Position numbers and translations under genes: made by a program. From JAJDAN01 sp046583095 (GTDB taxonomy: Bacteria > Myxococcota_A > UBA9160 > UBA4427), in the NCBI GenBank assembly GCA_046583095.1, contig JAYGDB010000172.1, positions 1 to 46,564 on the forward strand: a stretch of DNA of 46,564 nt, read 5' to 3'. Each line of letters opens with the position of its first letter. The first letter of the stretch is position 1. Positions 8,067 to 16,678 of the stretch are shown in pieces. Below the pieces are notes generated by a model that saw nothing but the letters and a program-made list of their open reading frames with translations, made no database searches and was not told the DNA's origin.

Positions 8067-8443
8067 GGGACACGAATGACTTGGGTCGTCGGGAAGTGAG
8101 ACCGATGACTCGCATGTGAAACATAGTGAAATCACCACGGATAGACCGGCTTCGACGGACACTGGGCGGACTCCCAGCTCCCCGCGATCCCATGCTGAGA
8201 TCGAGAAAAGTTGTGGTAAAACGAGGGCAGAGGGTTCATACTTGCGTATCGCTCGGCCCCGCCCTGGAGCTAGCGACTGCGTGCCGACTTCGCTGCCTGA
8301 GGGTTCAGGAGCCGAGATCCCGACTGCGCGCCCGGAATATGCACTTGAAGATTGCAATCCCTTGAAACCCGTCACCGGCGGGCGGTATCCGACTGCAACA
8401 TGAAGGAATCGCACCGGCAGAGACGGAAGGCAAAGGTGAGAAG
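8067..8443 (+). other. Long non-coding leader upstream of the sigma factor gene
   Basis: About 375 nt without a convincing gene. It has several possible stems: TCGTCGG/CCGATGA near 8093-8118, CTGGG/CCCAG near 8164-8180, and GC-rich pairing near 8370-8390. It does not match a tmRNA, a 6S RNA or a riboswitch I can recognise. Short open frames through it have no family resemblance or ribosome binding site. A small RNA or a regulated 5' UTR is possible. Confidence 0.35.
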
Positions 8444-9835
8444 TTGAGCGCAAACAAACAGAAACAGAAAGAGTCCACGAAGCAGGAAGAATCGGGCCAG
8501 GCTGTGACGGGGGCCACCCCCGTGGTGTCTGCTGAGGAACTCGATCCCGGGCGCGAGCGTCGCCCGCTCGAGTCCTACTTCCAGGAAATCGGCGGGACCC
8601 GCACGCTGAAGCGCGAGGAAGAGGTCTTCCTGGCGAAGGATCTCGAGTCGGCGACAGCCGAACTCCGGGCTTCGCTTTACGCCATCCCCTGCTCTGCCGT
8701 TCACGTCGTCGCTCGCTGGGATGCACTGCGCGCCCTCTCCCATACGGGTGCGAAGCTCTCGGAGTCGGTGGGCGACGAGGAGACCGGCGAGATTGCGGCG
8801 CGCGTCGAGCGGGCCGTGAAGAAGCTGCGTGTTCTCCTCGAAGGCCGCGAGAAGCGGCGGGCTCGAGCGAGCGGCTCGTACCCGAAGTCCCTCGAGCAAC
8901 TGGATGCCAAGATCAGCAAGGCCATGCAGAGCGCCCTGCTCTCCCTGGTGGTCCTGGTCGAGCTACGCGAGCGGGCACTCGGCTACGCGGCCGAGATGCG
9001 GAGGACACGCGCGCGCAGCCGCCGGCTGGCGATCCTCGAAGAAGAGGTCGGCGTCTCGAAGAAGCGCATGATGGAGCTCGTGACGGCTGTAGAGAACGCC
9101 CACGACCGCATGACAACCGTCAAGAACCGCTTCATCGAGCACAACCTCAAGCTGGTCGTCGCGATCGCCAAGGACTACCGGAACCTGGGCCTGTCCTTCC
9201 CCGACCTGATCCAGGAGGGCAACCTGGGCCTGATCCGTGCGGTGGAGAAGTTCGATCACCGACGAGGATTCAAGTTCTCGACCTACGCGGTCTGGTGGAT
9301 CCGACAGGCGCTCGTGCGCGCAATTCAGAACCACTCCCGCACCATCCGGCTGCCGTCCCACGTGCACGATCGGCTGCAGCGCAGCCAGCGGATTCGGGCC
9401 GAGCTCACCGGCAAGCTGGGCCGTGACCCGACGCCTGCGGAACTCGCGCCGGCCCTGGGCACGGACACCGAGGCTCTCGAGGCCCTCGATCGGCTGTCCC
9501 GCGAGGCCATCTCGCTCGAGTCGAACGTGGCGGGAACCGAGAAGAGGCTCGAGGATTTCGTGCCGGACCCGTTCAGCTCGCAACCGGACGGCGGGATCGA
9601 CGACGATCGCATGCGGTCCGGCGTCGGCACCCTGATCGGAACGCTGACGCCGCGAGAGCAACTGATCCTGCGCCTGCGCTACGGCCTGGGCGGCGAGGAG
9701 GAGCACACCCTCGAGCAGATCGGCCAGTCCCTCGGACTGTCGCGAGAGCGCGTCCGTCAGCTGGAGGCGAGGGCGCTCAAGAAGCTGCGCGAGACCCAGC
9801 CGGCGCAGCGGCTGCACCCGATCCTCGAGCCCTAG
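8444..9835 (+). CDS. Sigma-70 family RNA polymerase sigma factor (group 1/2, RpoD-like)
   Basis: A 463-residue sigma factor. Residues about 37-70 are region 1.2 (RRPLESYFQEIGGTRTLKREEE). A long variable segment follows. Region 2 starts near residue 229 (FIEHNLKLVVAIAKDYRN, then LIQEGNLGLIRAVEKFD and FSTYAVWWIRQA). Region 3 follows, then region 4 with LTPREQLILRLRYGLGG and the helix-turn-helix SLGLSRERVRQLEARALKKLR. Region 1.1, usual in primary sigma factors, is missing, so this could be the housekeeping factor or a stationary-phase-like group 2 paralogue; RTIRLPSHV is RpoS-like. It directs core polymerase to -35/-10 promoters. The start is TTG 8444, chosen because AAGGTGA lies a few nt upstream and no ATG fits. 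It is followed by a clear terminator. Confidence 0.92.
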   Translation: MSANKQKQKESTKQEESGQAVTGATPVVSAEELDPGRERRPLESYFQEIGGTRTLKREEEVFLAKDLESATAELRASLYAIPCSAVHVVARWDALRALSHTGAKLSESVGDEETGEIAARVERAVKKLRVLLEGREKRRARASGSYPKSLEQLDAKISKAMQSALLSLVVLVELRERALGYAAEMRRTRARSRRLAILEEEVGVSKKRMMELVTAVENAHDRMTTVKNRFIEHNLKLVVAIAKDYRNLGLSFPDLIQEGNLGLIRAVEKFDHRRGFKFSTYAVWWIRQALVRAIQNHSRTIRLPSHVHDRLQRSQRIRAELTGKLGRDPTPAELAPALGTDTEALEALDRLSREAISLESNVAGTEKRLEDFVPDPFSSQPDGGIDDDRMRSGVGTLIGTLTPREQLILRLRYGLGGEEEHTLEQIGQSLGLSRERVRQLEARALKKLRETQPAQRLHPILEP

Positions 9836-9859
9836 GACTCGAGCCGACGCGTACGCCTG

Positions 9860-9890
9860 AACGGGCCGCTCCTCGGAGCGGCCCGTTTCT
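9860..9890 (+). terminator. Rho-independent terminator of the sigma factor gene
   Basis: AACGGGCCGCTC (9860-9871) and GAGCGGCCCGTT (9876-9887) form a perfect 12-bp stem with a CTCG loop, followed by TCTGCTT. It sits 24 nt after the sigma factor stop and just before the stop of converging uppP, so it may serve both, though the T-tract is better on the plus strand. Confidence 0.85.
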
Positions 9891-9893
9891 GCT

Positions 9894-10673
9894 TCACGCG
9901 AGCTGCCAGCCCAGGAACGCAGCGCCCGCGAGCCACGCCCACCACGCGAAATAATGGAAGCTGTTTGCGCGCAACATCCGGACGAAGAGCCAGATCGCCA
10001 GCACGCCACTCAGGAGAGCACTCGAAGCAGCGAGACCGATGGCCACGAGCTGCTCGGACTCGGCCTGGCGAAGATCCGGCAGAATCAACACGGCGGCACC
10101 ACTGATCGCGATGATGCCGAGCAAGAAGCTGAACTCCGCCGCCGCCGCCGGGGCGACTCCCAGGGCAAGAGCGGCCGCGACCGTCGACCCGCTGCGCGAG
10201 ATGCCGGGCAGGATCGCGAAGGCCTGGGCGAATCCGATCCACAGGGCCCCCCACCAGCTGGGCTCCGCGGCGGTGCCCGTGTCGCGGGTGGAGCGGGTCG
10301 TCCAGACGATCCCGCCAGTAACCAGCAACAGGCAGCCCACGACCGGGGGCGCCGAGAACGAACCCGCGATCAGGTCCTTGGCGGTGAGACCGGCCACCGC
10401 GGCCGGCAGGGTGGCCACGGCCAGTTTCCCGGCGTAGCGAAGCGCAGCTTCCTGCAAGCGCAGCGTGCCCGCCACCAGCTGACCGATTCTCCGGTGGTAA
10501 AAGAGCAGGATCGCGACCAGGGTCGCCAGATGAACCGAAACCTCGAAGAGAAGGTCTTTCGACTCGATGCCCAGCAGCGACTGAAAGAGCACGAGGTGAC
10601 CCGAGCTCGAGACCGGGAAGAACTCCGTCAGTCCCTGGAGAATGCCGAGCCCGAGCGCTTCTAGTGTGTTCAT
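9894..10673 (-). CDS. uppP: Undecaprenyl-diphosphate phosphatase
   Basis: A 259-residue polytopic inner-membrane enzyme that dephosphorylates undecaprenyl diphosphate to recycle the lipid carrier of cell-wall and O-antigen synthesis; it also confers bacitracin tolerance. Both signature motifs are present: QGLTEFFPVSSSGH at residues 13-26 with its catalytic Glu, and PGISRSGST near residue 155 with its catalytic Arg and Ser. Length is normal for the family. The start is ATG 10673, with GGGGAA just upstream. It is divergent from thrH across 55 nt, where TAGCAT (plus) and TAGCGA (minus) share the TA at 10687-10688. Confidence 0.95.
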   Translation of the reverse strand: MNTLEALGLGILQGLTEFFPVSSSGHLVLFQSLLGIESKDLLFEVSVHLATLVAILLFYHRRIGQLVAGTLRLQEAALRYAGKLAVATLPAAVAGLTAKDLIAGSFSAPPVVGCLLLVTGGIVWTTRSTRDTGTAAEPSWWGALWIGFAQAFAILPGISRSGSTVAAALALGVAPAAAAEFSFLLGIIAISGAAVLILPDLRQAESEQLVAIGLAASSALLSGVLAIWLFVRMLRANSFHYFAWWAWLAGAAFLGWQLA

Positions 10674-10728
10674 GGTTCCCCATCGCTAGCATCGCCCGGC
10701 GCGGGAAGAAACCAGAGAGGAAACGAAG

Positions 10729-11340
10729 TTGGAGATTGCCTGCCTCGATCTCGAGGGCGTCCTGGTTCCGGAGGTCTGGATCAACGTCGCCGATCGTACG
10801 GGCATCGAGGAACTGCGACAGACAACCCGCGACGTCCCCGACTACGACGTGCTCATGAAGCAGCGGCTGCGGATCCTGGCCGAGCACGGGCTCGGGCTCC
10901 GGGACATCCAGGACGTGATCGCGGAGATGCGCCCGCTCGACGGCGCGCTCGAGTTCCTGGATTGGCTACGCGAGCACTTCCAGGTGCTGATCCTCTCCGA
11001 CACCTTCTACGAGTTCGCCGAACCTCTCATGCGCCAGTTGGCGTGGCCAACGCTGCTCTGTCATCGACTCGAAACCGACGCGAAGGGCATGGTAGTCGAC
11101 TACCACCTGCGCCAGGCCGACCCCAAGCGAGAAGTGGTGAAGGCCTTCAAGGCCCTGAACTTCAGGGTGATTGCAACCGGAGACTCGTACAACGACACCG
11201 CAATGTTGGCTGAAGCCGACGTGGGGATCCTGTTCCGGCCGCCCGACAAGGTGATCGAGGAGTTTCCGCACTTCCCCGTCGCGACGACCTATGACGAAGC
11301 GCGCGTGGAGTGGTCGCGGGCTTCGAAGCGCGAGATCTGA
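10729..11340 (+). CDS. thrH: ThrH: phosphoserine phosphatase / phosphoserine:homoserine phosphotransferase
   Basis: A 203-residue HAD-superfamily protein that starts MEIACLDLEGVLVPEVWI, essentially the ThrH signature. D7 is the nucleophile and E9 the acid/base; ILSDTFYEF holds motif II, and ATGDSYNDTAML is the metal-binding motif IV. In Pseudomonas, ThrH hydrolyses phosphoserine and can move its phosphate to homoserine, linking serine and threonine synthesis. Length matches the family. The start is TTG 10729, because the family begins exactly here; AGAGG lies about 11 nt upstream. Its TGA stop abuts the stop of converging phyH, forming TGATCA at 11338-11343. Confidence 0.93.
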   Translation: MEIACLDLEGVLVPEVWINVADRTGIEELRQTTRDVPDYDVLMKQRLRILAEHGLGLRDIQDVIAEMRPLDGALEFLDWLREHFQVLILSDTFYEFAEPLMRQLAWPTLLCHRLETDAKGMVVDYHLRQADPKREVVKAFKALNFRVIATGDSYNDTAMLAEADVGILFRPPDKVIEEFPHFPVATTYDEARVEWSRASKREI

Positions 11341-12138
11341 TCAGGCGCCCGCGTTGCGCGTGGCGTCGATCTTGAACATCCGGTTTCCGGCGGGCTGGTA
11401 GGTCAGCACCATCGCGCGCCGGGGACGCTCGGAGACGTTCGGCTCGGAGCCGTGCACCGCGTGGGGATTGAAGAAGACGAGGCTGCCTGCAGGCACAATC
11501 GCGGGAACCTGGTTCGCCTCGTCGAAGTGATCGGGATCGGTGAAGAGGACTCCCAGGGTGGTGTCGTCTTGGATGCCGGGCAGGCAACCCTCCCGGTGGC
11601 TGCCGCGAACCACCCGGAAGCAGCCGTTCTCTTCGTCGGCGTCGTCCAGGCTGATCAACACGTTGGGCAACAGGTCGACGTGGTCGCAGGCGTGCGTCCA
11701 GTAGGGCGAGTCCTGGTGCCAGCGGAAGCCAGAGCCTTTGCGCGGACGCTTCAGGTTGATCTTGTCAGTCCAGACGGCGACTCCCTCCGTCCCGATCACA
11801 CCGCACATCGGATCGACGATTCGGGGATCGTCGATCAGCCGGTCGAAGACCGGATGCAGGTGGTGGAAGGGCTCGATCACCCGAATCGTCTCGGCCGCCC
11901 CGTTGTGCTCGTATTGGATGGTCTCGGACGCGGCTTCGACGTAGCGATTCCCGTCGATGAGGTAGTCTCGACCGATCCTTCCGGCGTCCTCGGCTCGGGC
12001 GACAACCTTCTCGCTGGCCTCTCGCATGGCCTCGATCTCGTCCGGCCGGAAGACGGCAGTGCGCAGGAAGAAGCCGTCTTCCGCATAGGCCTTCTGCTCG
12101 GCCGGGGTGAGCCCGTATCGACGAGACGAGGGGGTCAT
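11341..12138 (-). CDS. Phytanoyl-CoA dioxygenase (PhyH)-family Fe(II)/2-oxoglutarate oxygenase
   Basis: A 265-residue cupin-fold oxygenase. The iron triad is visible as WHQDSPYW (H141, D143) and NPHAVHGSEPN (H229), with R240/R241 in a position to bind 2-oxoglutarate. The family hydroxylates aliphatic substrates, such as phytanoyl-CoA, ectoine or secondary metabolites, with O2 and 2-oxoglutarate; the substrate here is unknown. I start at ATG 12138, where similarity begins (YGLTPAEQKAYAEDGFF) and which leaves 14 nt after the typA stop; the frame is open further upstream into typA but without family resemblance. It may be cotranscribed with typA, or simply sit behind it. The location next to lipid genes hints at alkyl-chain metabolism, as inference only. 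Confidence 0.85.
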   Translation of the reverse strand: MTPSSRRYGLTPAEQKAYAEDGFFLRTAVFRPDEIEAMREASEKVVARAEDAGRIGRDYLIDGNRYVEAASETIQYEHNGAAETIRVIEPFHHLHPVFDRLIDDPRIVDPMCGVIGTEGVAVWTDKINLKRPRKGSGFRWHQDSPYWTHACDHVDLLPNVLISLDDADEENGCFRVVRGSHREGCLPGIQDDTTLGVLFTDPDHFDEANQVPAIVPAGSLVFFNPHAVHGSEPNVSERPRRAMVLTYQPAGNRMFKIDATRNAGA

Positions 12139-12152
12139 TGGAGGCGGGAAGC

Positions 12153-13961
12153 CTACCTCTTGCGATGGCTCCGCGACAAGATCCGCTTGCGCAGTCGTAG
12201 GCTCTCCGGAGTCGCCTCGAGCAGCTCGTCGTCCGCCATCCACTCGAGCGCGGACTCGATCGTGAGCCTTCGAGGTGGGGTCAGAATCGGCGTGTCATCC
12301 TTGCCCGCAGCACGGATATTCGTGAGCTGCTTGGCGCGACAGATATTGACGTTCATGTCGCCCGGGCGGCGGTTCTCGCCGACCACTTGTCCCTCGTAGA
12401 CGTCTTCGCCGGGACCGAGAAAGAGAGTGGCGCGATCCTGAATCTTCGAGATCGCGTGGCCCGTGCTTCGGGAGGTCTCACTCGCGACGATGCCTCCAAC
12501 GCTACGGCGCTCGAGCTCACCCGCGAACGGCTCGTAACCGCTCACGCTCCGGTAGAGGACGCCTTCGCCGCGTGTATCCGACAGGAACTCACTGCGGTAA
12601 CCGAAGAGCCCACGACTCGGGACCACCCACTCGAAGCGTACCCGGCCGCGCTGCTGCTCCATCGCGACCATGCGACCCTTGCGCGCGGAGAGCTTCTCCA
12701 TCACCGAGCCCGCGCAGCTCTCGGGGACATCGACGACGACCTCCTCGACGGGCTCGCACGACTTCCCGTCAATGTCCCGCAGGATGATCTGGGGCCGGGA
12801 GACCGCGAACTCGTAGCCCTCGCGCCGCAGGGTCTCGATCAGAACCGAGAGCTGCAGCTCGCCTCGGCCCGCGACCGTGAACACGTCTTGCCGCTCGGCG
12901 AAGTCGATGTTGATCGACACGTTAGAGAGAGTCTCCCGCTCGAGGCGCTCAGCCACTTGACGGCTCGTGACATACTTCCCTTCGCGCCCGGCGAAGGGCG
13001 ATGTGTTGACCTGGAAGTCGACCCGAATGGTCGGCGGGTCAATGGTGATCCGCGGTAGCGGGTCGATGGTTTCCGGATCACAGATCGTGTCGCCGACCTG
13101 GATCTTGTCGACACCCGCGAGAATCACGATGTCCCCGGCCTGGCCCTCGTCGAGCTCGATGCGATCGATGCCGCGGGTGCCGAAGAGCTTGGTGACGCGG
13201 AACAACTCAGGCCGCCCCTCGGCCGGCACGCACACGACGTTCCGAGAGCGCACGATGCGACCCCGCTCCACGCGACCGATCACGAGGCGCCCCACGTACG
13301 GGTCCCAGCCGAGGGTCACCGCCTGGAACTGCAGAGCGCCCTCGACATCGACCTTCGGGGGCGGAGCCTCCTCGAGGATCAGCTCCAGGACCGGCCGCAG
13401 ATCCGTCCGCTCGCCGCCGTGCTCCCGGCTCGCGTTCGCCTGTTTTGCGGACGCGTACACGACCGGGAAGTCGAGCTGCTCGTCATCGGCGCCCAGTTCC
13501 ACCAACAGATCGAAGACCTCGTCGAGTACCTCGATGGCACGCTCCTCGACCCGGTCGATCTTGTTGACCACCAGGATCGGCCGAAGGCGGTGCTCGAGAG
13601 CCTTGCGGAGAACGAAACGCGTCTGCGGCATCACGCCTTCGACCGCATCGACGAGCAGCAGAACCGCGTCGACCATGCCGAGGACACGCTCGACCTCTCC
13701 GCCGAAATCCGCGTGGCCCGGCGTATCGACGAGCTGAATCCGAACTCCCTCGAAGTCGATCGAGGTGCTCTTCGACTGAATCGTGATGCCCCGCTCCCGT
13801 TCCAGATCGCCGCTATCCATCACGCGCTCCGCCACCTGCTGGTTCTCGCGGAAGGCACCGGTGTACGCCAGCAGACCGTCCAGCAGGGTGGTCTTGCCGT
13901 GGTCGACGTGCGCGATGATGGCGAGGTTGCGCAAGTCCTTGCGCGAGACAGGATCGGACAT
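12153..13961 (-). CDS. typA: Ribosome-associated translational GTPase TypA/BipA
   Basis: A 602-residue GTPase related to EF-G and LepA. All G motifs are present: AHVDHGKTTLLDGL (G1), RERGITI (G2), DTPGHADF (G3) and NKIDR (G4). Elongation-factor-like domains II, III and V follow, then the TypA-specific C-terminal domain (EDVYEGQVVGENRRPGDMNVN and KQLTNIRAAGKDD in part). It assists 50S assembly and translation under cold or stress. Length is normal. The start is ATG 13961, with GGGAA just upstream. It is divergent from the desaturase across about 200 nt, in which I saw no clear operator. Confidence 0.96.
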   Translation of the reverse strand: MSDPVSRKDLRNLAIIAHVDHGKTTLLDGLLAYTGAFRENQQVAERVMDSGDLERERGITIQSKSTSIDFEGVRIQLVDTPGHADFGGEVERVLGMVDAVLLLVDAVEGVMPQTRFVLRKALEHRLRPILVVNKIDRVEERAIEVLDEVFDLLVELGADDEQLDFPVVYASAKQANASREHGGERTDLRPVLELILEEAPPPKVDVEGALQFQAVTLGWDPYVGRLVIGRVERGRIVRSRNVVCVPAEGRPELFRVTKLFGTRGIDRIELDEGQAGDIVILAGVDKIQVGDTICDPETIDPLPRITIDPPTIRVDFQVNTSPFAGREGKYVTSRQVAERLERETLSNVSINIDFAERQDVFTVAGRGELQLSVLIETLRREGYEFAVSRPQIILRDIDGKSCEPVEEVVVDVPESCAGSVMEKLSARKGRMVAMEQQRGRVRFEWVVPSRGLFGYRSEFLSDTRGEGVLYRSVSGYEPFAGELERRSVGGIVASETSRSTGHAISKIQDRATLFLGPGEDVYEGQVVGENRRPGDMNVNICRAKQLTNIRAAGKDDTPILTPPRRLTIESALEWMADDELLEATPESLRLRKRILSRSHRKR

Positions 13962-14164
13962 GGTTCCCGGGTGTTCGGCCTCTCTGCTCCAGAGTTTGGG
14001 GCCGCTTGGGGTGACTCAGCGTCTCTAGAGGGAAACGAGCGGCGCCGACCGTAGCAGATCTCCCCTTTTACGGAAGTTTCACACACGGGATCCTGCCGGC
14101 CACCGGCCGAGTCCGTACAGTTCGTTCCACCCCAGCCCCGTTGAAGAAGACCGTCCGGGAGAAG

Positions 14165-15025
14165 ATGCTCGTGGCCGAAGCAGTCGATCGACCCCTGGGT
14201 CCCCACCTCAACGTCGACGCAACCCGAACCTGGGTCGGCACCGTGTCGATGGTCACCTACTACATCATCCACGCCGCCTGTCTGCTGGCGTTGTACACGG
14301 GCGTGTCTGCACTCGACGTCGGCCTGTGTCTCGGCACCTACTACCTGCGGCTGTTGGGGATCACGGCGGGCTACCACCGCTACTTCGCCCACAAGGCCTA
14401 CAAGACGAGCCGGGCCTTCCAGTTCGTGCTCGCCTTCCTGGGGTGCAGCGCGATCCAGAAGGGCCCACTGTGGTGGGCCGCCGCGCATCGCCGCCATCAC
14501 CGCTACTCGGATCAGCCGGGCGACGTGCACTCGCCCCGCGAGGGCTTCTACTGGTCGCACCAAGGCTGGATCTTCGACGGCCGCTGGGACGTCACGGAGA
14601 TCGACCGCATCCGAGACTTCAGCCAGTACCCGGAACTCGTGTGGCTGAATCACTGGCATGCCGTGCCGCCGCTCCTGCTCACAGGCATCTGCTACGCGAT
14701 CGGCGGCTTCTCCGGGGTTGTCTGGGGCGTCGCGGTCTCGACCACGCTGCTGTGGCACACCACGTACACGATAAACTCCCTGGCACATCGCTGGGGGACC
14801 CGCCGCTACGACACCTCGGACGACAGCCGCAACAACTGGTTCCTCGCGCTGCTCACCCTCGGCGAGGGGTGGCACAACAACCACCACCGCTTCATGGCTT
14901 CCGCCCGCCAGGGCTTCTTCTGGTGGGAGATCGACGTCACCTACTACCTCCTGCGCGGGCTCGAGCAGCTCGGCCTCGTGTCGGACCTGCGCGAGCCCCC
15001 GCCCGAGGTACTCGAGGGCCGGTAG
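14165..15025 (+). CDS. Membrane fatty acyl-CoA (delta-9 type) desaturase
   Basis: About 286 residues from ATG 14165; a TTG at 14141 would add 8. The three histidine boxes of membrane di-iron desaturases are all present: HRYFAH, HRRHH and HNNHH, with hydrophobic segments between them. The enzyme inserts a double bond in acyl chains using O2 and electrons from a ferredoxin or cytochrome, adjusting membrane fluidity. GGGAG is just before the ATG, which favours that start, although the spacing is short. The thioredoxin-like [2Fe-2S] protein gene begins about 90 nt downstream on the same strand but has its own -10-like box, so a functional link as electron donor is speculative. Confidence 0.92.
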   Translation: MLVAEAVDRPLGPHLNVDATRTWVGTVSMVTYYIIHAACLLALYTGVSALDVGLCLGTYYLRLLGITAGYHRYFAHKAYKTSRAFQFVLAFLGCSAIQKGPLWWAAAHRRHHRYSDQPGDVHSPREGFYWSHQGWIFDGRWDVTEIDRIRDFSQYPELVWLNHWHAVPPLLLTGICYAIGGFSGVVWGVAVSTTLLWHTTYTINSLAHRWGTRRYDTSDDSRNNWFLALLTLGEGWHNNHHRFMASARQGFFWWEIDVTYYLLRGLEQLGLVSDLREPPPEVLEGR

Positions 15026-15099
15026 CGTCAGCGATCTCGGTGACGTCGCCTGCGCGCTTGGGTTCTCTCGACCCGCGTCGTGGCAGCCGTCACGAACGT

Positions 15100-15105
15100 T
15101 ATACT
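15100..15105 (+). promoter_or_regulatory. -10 box of the [2Fe-2S] protein gene, near-leaderless
   Basis: TATACT, a close match to TATAAT, ends 8 nt before the ATG at 15114, so transcription would start within 1-2 nt of the start codon. No clear -35 box is visible. Confidence 0.5.
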
Positions 15106-15113
15106 CGCCCGAG

Positions 15114-15497
15114 ATGACGGACCCGATGCCCTCGAAGCTCGAACGCATGGCCGCGAAGCTCCACCTCGAGGGGACTCGCCGCCACATCTTCCTGTGCGTC
15201 GGGGGCGACTGCGCGGACACCGAGCAGCAGCAGGCCAGCTGGGAGTTCCTGAAGCGACGCCTGAAGGAACTCGATCTGGTCGATGTCGACGGCGCCGTCT
15301 ATCGCTCCAAGGTCGAATGCCTGCGTGTCTGTATCGAGGGGCCCGTGGCGCTCGTCTATCCCGAAGGCGTCTGGTATAGCGAGTGCAACGAGGCGAACCT
15401 CGAACGCATCATCCAGGAACACCTGATCGGGGGGCACCCGGTCGAGGAGTTGGCCTTCGTGAAGCATCCGCTCCCGGCCCCGAGCGGCCCTGTCTGA
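15114..15497 (+). CDS. Thioredoxin-fold [2Fe-2S] ferredoxin-like protein
   Basis: A 127-residue protein with four conserved cysteines: C28 and C33 (LCVGGDC), then C69 and C73 (VECLRVC), the arrangement of thioredoxin-like [2Fe-2S] ferredoxins related to the NuoE subunit and the Aquifex/Azotobacter proteins. IEGPVALVYPEGVWY after the second cysteine pair is typical of the family. It probably carries electrons in the cytoplasm, partner unknown. The start is ATG 15114; no ribosome binding site is seen, and a -10 box lies 8 nt upstream, so the message may be leaderless. The neighbouring desaturase needs an electron donor, but these ferredoxins are not known for that role. Confidence 0.85.
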   Translation: MTDPMPSKLERMAAKLHLEGTRRHIFLCVGGDCADTEQQQASWEFLKRRLKELDLVDVDGAVYRSKVECLRVCIEGPVALVYPEGVWYSECNEANLERIIQEHLIGGHPVEELAFVKHPLPAPSGPV

Positions 15498-15568
15498 GCT
15501 CCGCCCTGTCACGCGGGCACGGCACCACGAGATCGGCAGTGTCGCAGCGATCGGATAGGCCCAGGAGG

Positions 15569-16678
15569 CTAGGCGATCAGCGAGACGACACGATCCGCAA
15601 TGGCCGTTGCGGCAGTGAGCCCGGGCGACTCGATGCCGATGCAGTTGACGAAACCCGGATTGCCCCGCTCGGACTCCTCGGCAACGACGAAGTCCGCGAA
15701 ACGCTCTCCGGGCCCGGCGAGCTTCGGCCGGATGCCGGCGTAGTCGGGAGATAGCTGATCGGGCAAGACCCCCGGCAGGTAGCGCTGGACGGCCTCTGCG
15801 AAACCCGCCGCCTTCGCGGCGTCGACTTCGTAGAAGGGCTCTTCGACATACTCGGTGTCCGGCCCGAAGCGAATGCGGCCGCCGAGATCGAGGCTGGCGT
15901 GAATGCCGAGACCGGCCTCGGTGGGAACGGGATAGACGAGCCGGTCGAGCGAGATGGGCGCGGACGGGGCCAGCGAGAAGTAGTCACCCTTGCAGTAGTG
16001 GAGCCGGTAACCACAAGCGTCGAGGTCGAAGCCCGCGAGCTCGGCGATGCCGGCCGCCTCGAGACCCGCGGCGTTGACCACGACCGGCGCCGTCAGGCTC
16101 TGTCTCTCGTCCCCGGAGCGAGCCACGACACGCCAGGCGTCGCCGTGTCTCGCCAGTTCGAGGACCTCCGCCTGGAGCACGATCATCGCGCCGTGAGACT
16201 CGGCCTCGGCGAGGAACGACAGCGAGTACGCATGCGTGTCGACGATCCCGGTCTCGGGTGAGAGGAGCCCCCCGCTGCACCGAAGATCCGGCTCCAGCAC
16301 CCGAATCGCCGCAGCATCCCGATGCTCGAGAACCACGCCGTTCGCCGCCGCGCTCTGCTGGATCCTCTCGAGCACAGAGAGCTCCTCATCGCTGGTCGCG
16401 ACGATCACTTTCCCGGTCTTGCGATGGCCGACGCCTCGCGCGGCGCAGCGCTCGTAGAGCGCAATCCGCCCGGCCACACAGAGTTCGGCCTTGAGGCTAC
16501 CCGCCGGGTAGTAGATGCCCGCGTGGATGACCTCGCTGTTGCGACTCGTCGTCTCCCGGGCGATGCCCGGGTGGCGCTCCAGGATCACGACCGAGCTGCC
16601 ACTGCGCCCACAGGCGGCAGCGATCGCCAACCCGATGACGCCCGCGCCAATCACGATCACGTCGACGTCGGGGCTCAC
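15569..16678 (-). CDS. lhgO: LhgO-like FAD-dependent L-2-hydroxyglutarate oxidase/dehydrogenase
   Basis: A 369-residue DAO-family flavoprotein. The Rossmann FAD site is DVIVIGAGVIGLAIA at the N-terminus, followed by SRNSEVIHAGIYYPAGSLKA, strongly characteristic of L-2-hydroxyglutarate oxidases; the C-terminal PDYAGIRPKL and FVNCIGIESPGLTAA complete the fold. The expected reaction is oxidation of L-2-hydroxyglutarate, or a related 2-hydroxy acid, to the keto acid at the membrane. The frame is open for another 116 codons upstream, but that part translates as antisense-like sequence inside the exchanger gene. GTG 16678 overlaps the exchanger stop by 4 nt (GTGA), so I start there. It is the third gene of the kinase-exchanger-oxidase operon. 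The substrate assignment rests on similarity only. Confidence 0.87.
   Translation of the reverse strand: MSPDVDVIVIGAGVIGLAIAAACGRSGSSVVILERHPGIARETTSRNSEVIHAGIYYPAGSLKAELCVAGRIALYERCAARGVGHRKTGKVIVATSDEELSVLERIQQSAAANGVVLEHRDAAAIRVLEPDLRCSGGLLSPETGIVDTHAYSLSFLAEAESHGAMIVLQAEVLELARHGDAWRVVARSGDERQSLTAPVVVNAAGLEAAGIAELAGFDLDACGYRLHYCKGDYFSLAPSAPISLDRLVYPVPTEAGLGIHASLDLGGRIRFGPDTEYVEEPFYEVDAAKAAGFAEAVQRYLPGVLPDQLSPDYAGIRPKLAGPGERFADFVVAEESERGNPGFVNCIGIESPGLTAATAIADRVVSLIA

Noticed and set aside
8100..8405. Possible tmRNA, 6S RNA or riboswitch before the sigma factor gene
   Set aside because: No tRNA-like ends or tag frame, no long bubble-containing hairpin of 6S type, and no known aptamer core could be recognised. 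It is kept only as an unexplained leader.
13820..15220. A 466-codon minus-strand frame running through typA's start and the desaturase
   Set aside because: The desaturase on the plus strand has three intact His boxes, and the tail of this frame is a shifted reading of typA.
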